The notes beneath the pieces were generated by a model. That model saw nothing but the letters and a program-made list of their open reading frames with translations. It had not been told where the DNA came from and did not search any database. The position numbers and the translations under genes were made by a program. Shown in pieces: positions 24,351 through 32,948 of a stretch of DNA of 37,006 bases. Position 1 is the stretch's first letter, and each line of letters starts with the position of its first letter. The stretch is taken from positions 1-37,006 of the forward strand of contig NZ_JAPKNH010000018.1 of the NCBI RefSeq assembly GCF_026344005.1, in the 5' to 3' direction. The DNA is from Kaistia terrae. Its GTDB lineage: Bacteria > Pseudomonadota > Alphaproteobacteria > Rhizobiales > Kaistiaceae.

Positions 24351-25208
24351 ATGTCCTATATCATCCACGGCGCGACGGGCGCACAAGGCGGTCCGCTCTA
24401 TGCCCGTCTGCTCGCCTCGGGCAAGAATGCGCTCGCCGCCGTTCGCGATCCCGCCAAGGTCGCAGGCAAGCCCGCCATTGCTGTTGACAACGATTCCGTG
24501 GATTCGCTCGTTGCCGCCTATCGCGACGCTGATGGGGTATTCATCCACCTGCCGCAGACGTCTGAGCCCACCCGCGTCCAGCAGGCCAAGAACATCGTCC
24601 AAGCTATTAAGATCACGAAACCCAAACGTGTCGTGGTCTCGACCAGCGGCACAATCATAGATCAACCCGGAACTGTGCTCCAGGCGCCCGAAGACAACTC
24701 CGTTGCAATCCTTGCGCGTGGTGTGGCGGAAAGCGGCGTCTCCCATGCCATCGTCGCGCCGCGTCTCTATTTGGAGAACCTGCTCCTGCCGATGGTTTTC
24801 GAGCCGGCGGAGGCCGAGGGCGTTCTGCGGTATCCGGTGGCTCCCGACTTTTTGGTCTCATGGAGCTCGCACCTTGATGTCGCCGAGGTGGCTGAAAAGC
24901 TACTGACCGACCACTCCGTGACGGGCGTGGTCGGCGTCGGCCACCGGCCTGGATTGCGGGGCGCAGATCTCGCGGCGGGGTTCTCGGAGCAGTTTGGTCG
25001 TACAGTCACATTCGAGGCATTGACGCCTGACGCGTTCGGCAAACTGATAGAGCCGATGCTTGGCCCAGCCACTGTCGGCGTCGTGGGCCTCTATCAAGCT
25101 CTTTCAGGAGCCGCTGACAACGTGATTGCTGACGATACTAGCGCGCAGCACCTGCTCGGCCTCGAGCCGCGCAGCGTGCGGCAGTGGTTGGCTGAAATGC
25201 TTGGCTGA
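24351..25208 (+). CDS. NmrA-like NAD(P)-binding reductase (atypical SDR)
   Basis: A 285-aa protein. I chose ATG 24351 because GAAGGGG lies just upstream; in-frame ATG 24336 overlaps that box. The N-terminus is MSYIIHGATGAQGG, with the GxxGxxG nucleotide-binding turn of atypical SDR/NmrA proteins (G7, G10, G13). It lacks the classical YxxxK catalytic pair of typical SDRs, as NmrA-like proteins do. HLPQTSEPTRVQQAKNIV and RVVVSTSGT mark the central Rossmann strands. Relatives act as quinone oxidoreductases or NADP-binding redox sensors. Divergent HxlR control suggests induction by electrophile or quinone stress (inference). It ends at a hairpin terminator. Confidence 0.8.
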   Translation: MSYIIHGATGAQGGPLYARLLASGKNALAAVRDPAKVAGKPAIAVDNDSVDSLVAAYRDADGVFIHLPQTSEPTRVQQAKNIVQAIKITKPKRVVVSTSGTIIDQPGTVLQAPEDNSVAILARGVAESGVSHAIVAPRLYLENLLLPMVFEPAEAEGVLRYPVAPDFLVSWSSHLDVAEVAEKLLTDHSVTGVVGVGHRPGLRGADLAAGFSEQFGRTVTFEALTPDAFGKLIEPMLGPATVGVVGLYQALSGAADNVIADDTSAQHLLGLEPRSVRQWLAEMLG

Positions 25209-25261
25209 TACTGGATGAAGGGCGACTCAGATTAGCTGGGTGGTCTAGCTGTCAATTCGAT

Positions 25262-25286
25262 GAGCGGCTGTTGAGTGCAGCCGCTC
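25262..25286 (+). terminator. Intrinsic terminator after the NmrA-like gene
   Basis: GAGCGGCTG pairs perfectly with CAGCCGCTC around a 7-nt loop, then TATTCCATTTT. It lies 53 bp after the stop and before the convergent osmC gene. Confidence 0.75.
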
Positions 25287-25416
25287 TATTCCATTTTAAG
25301 GGCAAATAACCAAGGCGTTAACGGGCGTTGTCTCTACCCCGTTCGGTTTCGCGGCCTGGCCCTGGGCGCCAACATCTGGCGGAAGACATGATAGGACGTC
25401 GGCTCCTTATGGACGA

Positions 25417-25848
25417 TTACCCGATGACTGAGACCGCACCGTCAATGCGGATCTGAACACCCGCTTTCTTCAGCAGGTTTCCAACGGCGCAAGCCTTGTC
25501 GGCGGTTTCGAAGGCAGATCGGGCTGCGTCCGATTGTTCTTGGGTCGCGTCGGCTGCCAAATTCACCAGCGGACGGTGGTCGACAACAATCCCAGATCCC
25601 TTGGAGTCGGATGCGTCGGACTCCATCGTTACCTTCGTCACGGGCACCTTTCTGTTTTCCAGAATGGCGACCAACGTCATTGCGTAGCAGGCGGCAGCGG
25701 AGGCAACGAGCAATGATTTGGGGTCGGTACCGTCGCCACTGCCACCGAATTCACTGGGAATGGCTATTGGCATTTCGAGATGTTGCGCCTGGATCGTCCC
25801 GCTGCTCTTCATGTCGCCGGTCCAGATAGTATTCAATGTCGCGCGCAT
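25417..25848 (-). CDS. OsmC family peroxiredoxin-like protein
   Basis: A 143-aa protein from ATG 25848. OsmC/Ohr proteins are small cytoplasmic thiol peroxidases that detoxify organic hydroperoxides. The two redox cysteines are present: C54 in ASAAACYAMTLVAIL and C120 in ADKACAVGNLLKKAG, with the GGSGDGTDPKSLLVAS stretch that precedes the first. The length matches the family. It is monocistronic and convergent with the NmrA-like gene; an inverted repeat (25906-25932) sits 58 bp upstream of its start. Confidence 0.85.
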   Translation of the reverse strand: MRATLNTIWTGDMKSSGTIQAQHLEMPIAIPSEFGGSGDGTDPKSLLVASAAACYAMTLVAILENRKVPVTKVTMESDASDSKGSGIVVDHRPLVNLAADATQEQSDAARSAFETADKACAVGNLLKKAGVQIRIDGAVSVIG

Positions 25849-26511
25849 GTCGACAAACCCTTTCGTAGTAGCTTCGGCATTTCAATTCGAACTCAATTCT
25901 GACTAATCGCCATCAGGTCTGTCAGTGGCGATATGGACATAATTAGGCTCGATACCGACACAGGCCTTTTTCGTAGGTAACAACATCCCCTGAGCACCAG
26001 CATGGGGCTCGACAGCAAATCCAGGACACAGCGTTCGTCAGACAATCTGCGCTGTCTGAACTGCGGTTTTGTCGACAACCGTGTTGGTCAGGAGAGGAAC
26101 GATGGCTACGGGCCCTACTTTCAATAAACGGCTGGTGCCAAGCCGCTTATTGTTACTAATGGCTACATCGCTCCAGCCAATTTAAGGCAATTCACCACTT
26201 TTGAGCAGCACATCTATAGTCTGGATTGGGGGCCGGAAGCGGACTGGCCGGTTTTGGTTGCCACTGTGCAGATACCCGCCGTTCTGCAGCCGACCCCGTT
26301 GTCGCCATTCGGGGTGCTTCCGTCTCCGCCCGAAACTTGCCATTCGTTAGGTTTACCACGGACCGCAGCGCCGGGGCCGCAAGTGGTCGGTCCGCTTTGG
26401 AACGAGCAACGCGGATGACGGCCCTTCAGTATTCGGGCAAAGCAGCCAAAGTCGGTCGAAACGACGGCTAACGTCCCGCTGTACGGATTCCGATTCAATG
26501 AGCTAGGGCGC
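25849..26511. other. 663-bp gap upstream of osmC
   Basis: No convincing gene. It contains an inverted repeat ATCGCCA/TGGCGAT with a 13-nt spacer (25906-25932). It also contains a 27-codon open frame at 26102-26185 with an AGGAGAGG box, inside which lies a strong hairpin (26122-26152). The rest to 26511 shows only frames with unlikely protein composition. Confidence 0.4.
26122..26152. repeat. 12-bp-stem hairpin inside a 27-codon leader-like frame
   Basis: CAATAAACGGCT and AGCCGCTTATTG pair with one mismatch around a 7-nt loop. The hairpin lies within a short plus-strand open frame (26102-26185) that has a good ribosome binding site. It could be an attenuator-like leader, a terminator or a mobile-element end; nothing in the sequence decides. 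Confidence 0.4.
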
Positions 26512-27147
26512 CTACGGCCAGTTTCGTACGAAGGGTTCCGCCGCCGCTCCAATGTGCAGGCGGGTCGCCTCCCTGACGAGTTCAATGCCGTTGCGAACGT
26601 CAAAGATGCTCATCAGGGTCTGGCGATGCGTCTCCACCGTGCGAACGGACAGGCCGAGCTTCGTCGCGATTTCACGCGAGCGGAGTCCGGAGACGAGCAG
26701 ATCCAGAACCTCGCGCTGGCGAACGGTCAGCTTTGGCGCGGGTTCGCTGCGGACGCTCCTGGGCCAAAGCGATGGGCTGACATATGTCCCGCCACGCAGG
26801 ACATTCCGCATGGCGCGGAGCAGATCATCGCCTGCCATGGACTTGACGACATAGCCTTGCGCGCCAGCCCGGAAGGCCTCTTCGATCATGGCCGGCTCGG
26901 TGTGCATCGACAGGATCAGGATGGGAACTGCCGTGCCGGCGTCCCTCAGCCGACGGATGGCCTCTATGCCGCTGAGTGACGGCATGGATATGTCGGTGAT
27001 GACAAGGTCGGGAGCGTCTCGCAGGGCCGCCTCCACCAAGCGGAGGCCGTCCGCGACGAGCGGGAGCACCCGATAGTCGGGACGCAACAGTTGCGCCACG
27101 CCCTCTGCCACGATGGTGTGATCGTCCCCAAGCAAGACGCGCGGCAA
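26512..27147 (-). CDS. NarL/FixJ family response regulator
   Basis: A 211-aa protein. I use TTG 27147, because the receiver domain begins right there (PRVLLGDDHTIVAEG) and no ATG or GTG precedes it in the 8-bp gap after the kinase. The open frame upstream is antiparallel shadow of the kinase 3' end. The receiver has the acidic pair D8-D9, phospho-acceptor D52 in VITDISMPSLSG and K102-region VVKSMAG. The LuxR-type HTH follows with LTVRQREVLDLLVSGLRSREIA and KLGLSVRTVETHRQTLM. It is paired with the MASE1 kinase and probably binds the twin palindromes upstream of the divergent DUF1254 locus (inference). Confidence 0.85.
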   Translation of the reverse strand: MPRVLLGDDHTIVAEGVAQLLRPDYRVLPLVADGLRLVEAALRDAPDLVITDISMPSLSGIEAIRRLRDAGTAVPILILSMHTEPAMIEEAFRAGAQGYVVKSMAGDDLLRAMRNVLRGGTYVSPSLWPRSVRSEPAPKLTVRQREVLDLLVSGLRSREIATKLGLSVRTVETHRQTLMSIFDVRNGIELVREATRLHIGAAAEPFVRNWP

Positions 27148-27155
27148 CGCGCCGC

Positions 27156-28721
27156 CTAAACTGTCGATGGCATTTCGATCCACAGTTCCGTCCCTTCCCC
27201 TAGGGCTGTCCGGATGGTCAAGGAGCCGCCTGCCAGACGAACGCGCTCCTGCATGCTTATCAGTCCCAAACCGGGCGCGGTCCCGATGGCGTCCGGGTTG
27301 AACCCTTGGCCATCGTCTTGAATGAGAAGCTGATAGCGGGTCGCGCTGCGCGTCAAATCCAGGACAATCCTCTGTGCCCTGGCGTGCCGGATCGCGTTGC
27401 CGAGCCCCTCCTGTGCGACCCGGTAGAGGCATAATGACGTCGCATAGTCGGGCCGGCCTGATGCGGCGTCACACACGAAGCGATTTTCACCCTTCCATGC
27501 GCTGGCCATGTCGTCGACGAGTGACTGAAGGGCCGGGACGAGCCCGGTATGCTCGAGAATAGCCGGATGAAGATTGTGCGATATGCGTCGCACCTCCTCG
27601 GTGGTCGTGGCGATCAGCGACTGGAAATCGGGCATGCCGGATGGGGTCGGATGGTCGTGGGTTTTAATGAAACGGCTTGCCTGGATGGCCAGCAGGGCGA
27701 GGTGCTGATTGACACCGTCGTGCAGGTCGCGGGCGATGCGGGCGCGCTCCGTTTCCTGTTCCTGCAACAGCCGCGTCGCCAGATAGCGGATCTGACCCTG
27801 GCTCGCTGCCAGATGGTTCTGCGCGATCCGTTGCTGGTCCGAAAGAATGGCCAGCATATAGACCAGCAGACCGACGCCGAGGAGCCAGATCTGCATGAGG
27901 TGGACGTCGCTCTGCCCACCATCGAATGGTCTGCCACTGTAGATGCTGAGGGCTGCTGCCGGCGTTGCAACCAGGAAAAGTCCAACCGCCGATCCGAGCG
28001 CTCCAAATCGCAATGCTGCCAGCAAGAGGAGTGGAAGCGGTGCGAAGAGGAGTAGTGGGAGGGCCGTCGGTGAGTGCGGGACGATGGACCAGAGTCCGAC
28101 CGAGACAGTCAGGATGGCGACCGCAAGCAACGCGGCCTCGACCGACATGGGGCGGATGCTTCGGTCTGACGGACGCCGATAAGCAGCGACCGTCAAAATC
28201 AAAGGCGTCACCAGCAGGAAGCTCATGGCGTGGGAGGGCGCCACCGTTAGCCAGGTGCTGATAACGGCGGCCCGCTTTCCCGCCGCATAGAGGATGCACG
28301 CGGTGACCAAGCCTGAATAGGCGGGCAAGGCGACCACGGCGAGGAGAAAGAAGCGTGCGAAGGCGCGACCGTCGGTGAAGAGTGCGGGGAGTGTCGGCTT
28401 TAACGTCTTCGCGACCAGCGCGATCACCGGGCAGATGAGGAGAAAGCCGGCCAAGGCGTAGCCATAGGGGCGGCCCAGCGGCATCAACCCAATCCATCCG
28501 CCCACAATCGTTCCGGTCACAGGGCTTGCCCATTCCCGCTGGGGTCGTAGCAACAGTGTCGCCAAGAGCAGGCCACCCGGGATCCAGATGGGGCTGGCTT
28601 TGAGGCAGCAGTTTTGAGCCCTTTGCGGGAAATTGAGGCTACCGCGAGTCGGCAGGCCACTGCGGCGCCTGAGCCCGGGCAATATCTGGATCGCAAGCCC
28701 ATCCGGCTGCGGCGCGGTCAT
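27156..28721 (-). CDS. MASE1-type sensor histidine kinase (HisKA_3, NarX/DegS-like)
   Basis: A 521-aa protein if ATG 28721 is used (AGGG six bases upstream); ATG 28748 or TTG 28772 would add 9 or 17 residues. The first 290 residues hold about eight TM helices in the MASE1 style (LVTPLILTVAAYRRP, LPLLLFAPLPLLLLAALRFG, TPAAALSIYSG). A coiled-coil linker then leads to the HisKA_3 dimerisation helix ARIARDLHDGVNQHLALLAIQ with phospho-acceptor H334, and a C-terminal ATPase domain with YRVAQEGLGNAIRHA and DDGQGFNPD. It is the partner of the NarL-type regulator 8 bp downstream. The ligand is unknown. Confidence 0.85.
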   Translation of the reverse strand: MTAPQPDGLAIQILPGLRRRSGLPTRGSLNFPQRAQNCCLKASPIWIPGGLLLATLLLRPQREWASPVTGTIVGGWIGLMPLGRPYGYALAGFLLICPVIALVAKTLKPTLPALFTDGRAFARFFLLAVVALPAYSGLVTACILYAAGKRAAVISTWLTVAPSHAMSFLLVTPLILTVAAYRRPSDRSIRPMSVEAALLAVAILTVSVGLWSIVPHSPTALPLLLFAPLPLLLLAALRFGALGSAVGLFLVATPAAALSIYSGRPFDGGQSDVHLMQIWLLGVGLLVYMLAILSDQQRIAQNHLAASQGQIRYLATRLLQEQETERARIARDLHDGVNQHLALLAIQASRFIKTHDHPTPSGMPDFQSLIATTTEEVRRISHNLHPAILEHTGLVPALQSLVDDMASAWKGENRFVCDAASGRPDYATSLCLYRVAQEGLGNAIRHARAQRIVLDLTRSATRYQLLIQDDGQGFNPDAIGTAPGLGLISMQERVRLAGGSLTIRTALGEGTELWIEMPSTV

Positions 28722-28790
28722 GTCAATCCCTGTCCGCCCGGTGTTCATCAAGAGAGCCTGCAATCGGAGCAAGCCAATGGCGCTTCTCTA

Positions 28791-28825
28791 CGTATAAATA
28801 CGCTAGTGCGGCTCGTATTCATACG
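28791..28825. promoter_or_regulatory. Twin 12-bp palindromes, candidate response-regulator sites
   Basis: CGTATAAATACG (28791-28802) and CGTATTCATACG (28814-28825) are both perfect 5+2+5 palindromes of the same CGTAT-N2-ATACG form, with centres 23 bp apart (about two helical turns). They lie in the gap between the divergent kinase gene and the DUF1254 locus. Same-face duplicated sites are typical of a dimeric regulator, and the adjacent NarL-type protein is the obvious candidate. Confidence 0.6.
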
Positions 28826-28972
28826 CTTTGGTGCTTTTAGGGGCGTGGTAGTTTCCGGCCACACCATCCGAAACGTTCTTTTGTTGCTGGTTCTGTCGAC
28901 AAGACGGCCGATGTTGCCCTGCGGCAAGAAATCCGGCTCGTGAAGACTGCCTACCTGTTGAGGAGATTTGTC

Positions 28973-29831
28973 GTGACAAGCTGGTTCTCTCGCAGTGGAT
29001 ACCTGACGGCAGCGCTCGGCCTAGCCTTAGCGGCGGGCGTCGGCGGTCCAGCGCGCGCCCAGACAGCACTCCCCCCCGAAGCGACCTATGCGCTGGCTCG
29101 GGATGCCTATCTCTATGCTTACCCCATCGTCAGCATGGATGTGACCATGCGGCAGGCGACGAACGTCCCGGACGGGAAGACGATCAATATGCGCGCCCCG
29201 GTCAATCAGTTCGCCCATGCTCGCGCCTATCCCAATGCCGACGAGAAAGACGTCGTCCGTTTCAACTTCGACACGCTCTACTCCTTCGCGTGGCTGGATC
29301 TGGCCCCTGAGCCAATCGTCGTCTCCGTTCCTGACACGCAGGGGCGCTACTACCTGCTGCCGATGTTGGACATGTGGACGGACGTTTTCTCGGTCATCGG
29401 CAGCCGGACGACGGGTACGAAAGCGGGCGACTACGCGATTGTCGCGCCCGGCTGGACTGGAACTTTGCCGGATGGCATGGCCCGGATCGTCGCGCCGACC
29501 TCCATGATTTGGATCCTCGGTCGAACCAAGACGGACGGTCCGGCCGACTATGCCAATGTCCACAAGGTACAGGACGGTTATCGGCTGACGCCGTTGACCC
29601 AATGGGGCAAGGAGCCCACGGCTCCGGCGCGGGCGTCCACCAACCCGGCAATCGATGACAAGACGCCGCCGCTCGCCCAAGTGGACAGTCTGGATGGGGT
29701 CGGGATGTTGACGCACTCGCTGACCTCATGAGCCAATACCCGCCGCACCCCAATGACTATCCAATTCTGTTGCGCCTGCGGGCGCTCGGCGTCGAACCCG
29801 GCAAGCCGTTCGACGCGTCCCGGATGCGGGC
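28973..29831 (+). pseudogene. 5' part of a DUF1254 protein gene, frameshifted and truncated
   Basis: I choose GTG 28973 (AGGAG seven bases upstream) over GTG 28940. It starts an exported protein (signal sequence ending GPARAQ). The DUF1254 domain follows with AYLYAYPIVSMDVTMRQ, FNFDTLYSFAWLDL and GRYYLLPMLDMWTDVFS. The frame ends at a TGA near 29731. The alternative frame from about 29702 continues the homology (DVDALADLMSQY, HPNDYPILLRLRALGVEPG, KPFD), so there is a frameshift near 29700. At about 29826-29832 the sequence jumps into the middle of a second DUF1254 copy. DUF1254 proteins are periplasmic; their function is not established. Confidence 0.7.
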
Positions 29832-30884
29832 GACCGATACTATCTTATGCCCTTCCTCGATATGTGGAGTGATGTCTTCACCGTGCCGGGCACCCGCACG
29901 AGCGGCAACGGCGAGCAGACCTTTGCTATCGTCGGCCCGGATTGGCAGGGCACGTTGCCGGCCGGCGTGACCGAATACCGGAGCCCGACCGGAACGGGCC
30001 TCATGATTGGGCGGACCCAGACAAACGGCAAGGCAGACTATGAGGCCGTTCACCAGTTCCAGGACGGCATGAAGGCGGTCCCGCTCAGCGCCTATGGCAA
30101 GCCCTATACCGCGCCCAAGGGCGTGGTCGACACGAACCAGGACATGAGCGCACCGCCAGACCAAGTTGAGGCGATGGACGCGCCGAAATTCTTCGGTACG
30201 TTCGCTGAACTGATGAAGACGAACCTGCCGCACGCCAACGACTACCCGATCCTTGACCAGTTGAAGCGGATCGGCATTGAGCCGGGCAAGAGCTTCGATT
30301 TCGCTCTGGCTCCCAAGGAAGTGCAAGAGGCGCTGGCTGCTGCTTCAGGCGTTGCCGTGCCGCAGATCAAGGAAGCGTGGGCCACGTCCGGTGTGCTCAC
30401 CAACGGCTGGCGCACCAATGTGACCGCCATCGGCACCTACGGCACTGACTATCTGCATAGGGCAGGTGTTGCCTTCGGCGGATATGGTGCCAACGCCATA
30501 GAGGACGCGCTGTACCCCACAGCCTTCGCCGATGCGGATGGCAAACCATTCAGCAGCGACAATCGTTATGTCCTGCACTTCGCCAAGGGGCAGACACCAC
30601 CGGTAGGCGGCTTCTGGTCCCAGACGATGTATGACGAACGCCAGCTGTTCACCCCCAACCTAATCGACCGCTACGCCATCGGCGACCGTGACAAGCTGGT
30701 CTTCAACGAGGACGGGTCCCTCGATCTCTATGTCCAGACAGCATCCCCGGGCGAGGACAAGGAAGCAAACTGGCTGCCGGCGCCCGAGTGCGGTGCGTTC
30801 ACGATGAACCTGCGCCTCTACTGGCCGAAGGCCGAGGCAACCAGTGGTTCTTGGGCACCACCGCCGGTCCAGCGCGTGAACTGA
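29832..30884 (+). pseudogene. 3' part of a second DUF1254/DUF1214 protein gene
   Basis: The frame begins abruptly with DRYYLMPFLDMWSDVFT, which corresponds to the middle of a DUF1254 domain, and lacks signal peptide and N-terminus (first ATG 29847). It then runs intact through GLMIGRTQTNGKADY, HANDYPILDQLKRIGIEPG and a complete DUF1214 C-terminal domain (TDYLHRAGVAFGGYGANAIE, NRYVLHFAKGQTPPVGGFW, KEANWLPAPE). Relative to the upstream fragment, the region from RYYL to GKxFD is present twice, at about 487-bp spacing and clearly diverged. This suggests two ancestral tandem paralogues joined by a deletion rather than a recent duplication. As it stands the product would not be exported. Confidence 0.7.
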
Positions 30885-31390
30885 GACAACCCAACGAGCC
30901 GTTGTTACCGGAGGCGGTCGGTTAGCTGACCGCTCCCACGGCTTCCCGTTCAGTATGCTCTCGGCAGAGCCGGGACAGGTCAGTTCGTTGAGCCGGATGG
31001 CCCACACCGAGGTGCATGCCCGCACTGATTGACGACGAGCGAGGGTGAGATGGCTACTGCTCGGGGCGGTCAGGCGAAGTGACTGAGAGCGCGCCGAATT
31101 TCATGTCCAGCTTCCCAACTCAGTACGACGTCCGCTTTGAGGTCGTCGCCGCAGCCTGCTAAACGTCCGATGTATCATCCCGGATGAGGATATGACATCT
31201 GAGTAATATCAATGGGATAGAACCAAGGCGCGGGAGTTGAGCCCCTTTAATAGTATTCAGGAAAACTGGACACCTCCCGAACCATCTCAGGCTCCGGCGA
31301 CGCCACCAGCCGGGCGGCGGAAGACATGCAGGCCAGTGGCCTGCGCTGCTCGCGGTGGTCAAGAATAAGGTCGCGGCAAACGATCGGCAG
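30885..31390. other. 506-bp gap with no recognisable gene
   Basis: It includes a weak hairpin just after the DUF1214 stop (GCGGTC/GACCGC, 30914-30933), possibly a terminator, and a 13-bp near-palindrome TCATCC-C-GGATGA at 31175-31187. No protein-like frame is seen. Confidence 0.4.
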
Positions 31391-31600
31391 TTAGCTGGCA
31401 GCCAGTGCCGAGACAGTATAGACGTCGACGTAATCACGCCAGGCAACGATGCGCTCACCTTCGATTTCGTAGATGCCCATCAAGGTCACCCTGCCGATCT
31501 CGCTCCCATCGGCACGCTCGAAGATGTCCAGACGCTCGGTGAGGACGCGATTGTCCCAGACGCCTGAGCTGCAGTTGTAGCCGGGCTTCGCGTTCAGCAT
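31391..31600 (-). pseudogene. Truncated SnoaL/limonene-epoxide-hydrolase-like fragment
   Basis: The minus-strand frame encodes WDNRVLTERLDIFE, TLMGIYEIEGERIVAWRDYV and a short end, matching the last third of NTF2-fold proteins of the LEH type (usual length about 125-140 aa). Only about 55 homologous residues remain. The N-terminal part, with its active-site residues, is missing because the sequence changes into an AraC gene on the other strand at about 31560-31590. It is very probably non-functional. Family by pattern, moderate certainty. Confidence 0.5.
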
Positions 31601-32108
31601 GGCCAATAGCGAATTGGTCGGAGCCTGGCAAAGATTATTGGCGATGTACGAGCGTCCGAGAGAAATCCCGGTTATGGCGCTGCACCTAGAACATGAATTG
31701 ATGTTTCGACTGATGTTGAGCCCGCACGCGGAGATGCTGCGACAGATTGCCGGCGTTGACTCTCGGCTGTCTCATATCCGGCAGGCAATGGCTTGGATCC
31801 GCGAGCATTATGCCGAGCGACTCAGCGTTGAGGATATGGCGGCGGTTGCCGGCATGAGCGAGTCCGTATTCCATCGGCGCTTCAAGGCCGTCACGGCTTT
31901 AAGTCCGCTGCAGTACCAAAAGCACATTCGGCTCCAGGACGCTCGTCGACGCATGGTTTCCAAGGACGCGGACGCAGCATCTGTGTCGTTCGCTGTCGGC
32001 TATAAGAGCACCTCCCAATTCAGCAGGGAATACAGGCGCCTCTTTGGCGAGCCTCCGCGTCGTGACGCTGAAATGGTAAAGACAATGGTCGAAGCTGGAT
32101 CGCGATAG
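31599..32108 (+). pseudogene. N-terminally truncated AraC family regulator
   Basis: The 169 residues from ATG 31599 begin inside the AraC_N-type domain (ELVGAWQRLLAMYERPREIP, LEHELMFRLML) and continue with a complete C-terminal double HTH: HIRQAMAWIREHY, EDMAAVAGMSESVFHRRFK, SPLQYQKHIRLQDARRRM and SVSFAVGYKSTSQFSREYRRLF. Family members with this N-domain are about 290-300 aa, so roughly the first 130 residues are absent and a stop (31578) closes the frame upstream. DNA binding could survive, but sensing would be lost. I treat it as a broken gene; it could still be expressed as a short constitutive regulator. Confidence 0.6.
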
Positions 32109-32127
32109 GCGTGATGGCGGCCCTCCA

Positions 32128-32340
32128 CTAGCCTCCCAACGCGCTGTTTATGAAGATGGCGCCGACGTTCTTTTCGAGCGCACACCTAGTCAAAGCAGCG
32201 TGGATTTCCGATCGCGAATCCCCATAGGCGGTACAGGCTGGGAAGATACGGGCCAGAGCAAGATCAACGTCGAGCATGTCGCGCGCTGCGTCGGCTTGCA
32301 TCACTTCGTTGAGCACCAACTCGATCATGAAACTGGACAT
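32128..32340 (-). CDS. Small hypothetical protein (70 aa)
   Basis: From ATG 32340 with GAAGGG six bases upstream to 32128. The sequence starts MSSFMIELVLNEVMQADAA and is a compact, mixed helix/strand-like protein without signal or TM segment. I recognise no family. The good ribosome binding site and reasonable composition argue for a real gene. Confidence 0.4.
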   Translation of the reverse strand: MSSFMIELVLNEVMQADAARDMLDVDLALARIFPACTAYGDSRSEIHAALTRCALEKNVGAIFINSALGG

Positions 32341-32409
32341 CTGCGCCCTTCGGGGTGGGCCTGCGAGGCCCAATAGCTTCGCAAGGCGGACCCCCTGCGC
32401 ATTCCTTAG

Positions 32410-32690
32410 GGGAATTATTGCTTAAAGGCGACTCCGCCGATGATTTTCTTGCACAACAATGATCGTTGTCGTGATTGTCCCAAAATATTTATCAAGAACT
32501 TTGGGTTTTATCGATTCTATATCACGACGAGAACGCCAAGTTTTTTCTATCTTGCAGGCTTCAATATTTCGATATCGAGAATTTACGGCATCCACGCTGC
32601 CGAGAATTTGGCGAGAAAACTGGATATTTGTTGGGGTGATACGGTATGAGCGGCCGGTATCAATTTAATTTGCCGCGACTCTCATCGACA
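32410..32690. other. AT-richer unassigned stretch
   Basis: Base use changes sharply here, with many A/T runs (for example AAAATATTTATC and TTTTTTCTATC) in an otherwise GC-rich window. All three plus-strand frames stay open for 50-70 codons, so none can be singled out. None encodes a protein I recognise. Probable imported or regulatory DNA. Confidence 0.4.
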
Positions 32691-32756
32691 TCAACACCAT
32701 CTATCAAGTTGGGGCAGCAGCCATAGGTGCTGCGCAGGAAAAGAAGTAGGCAACCA

Positions 32757-32948
32757 ATGTTGATGATGATGGAGCTTATGATCTGCGAAGTGATGACCGC
32801 GATGGAGAATGACCAACAGGTTGACGTTGACGCCGCAGCGCGGCGTTGTCGGATCCATCTGCCACTGCATCCTGAAACTAACGAGAGATTGAGACACCGG
32901 CTTTATCATCTCGCTAGGGAGTACGGTGCCGAAGTCGTTCGCCAATAG
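32757..32948 (+). CDS. Small hypothetical protein (63 aa)
   Basis: From ATG 32757 (AGTAGG upstream; an earlier in-frame start at 32727 is also possible). It begins with a Met-rich helix and continues DVDAAARRCRIHLPLHPETN and ERLRHRLYHLAREYGAEV. It is mostly helical and soluble. Function unknown; it ends right at the convergent DUF982 remnant. Confidence 0.35.
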   Translation: MLMMMELMICEVMTAMENDQQVDVDAAARRCRIHLPLHPETNERLRHRLYHLAREYGAEVVRQ

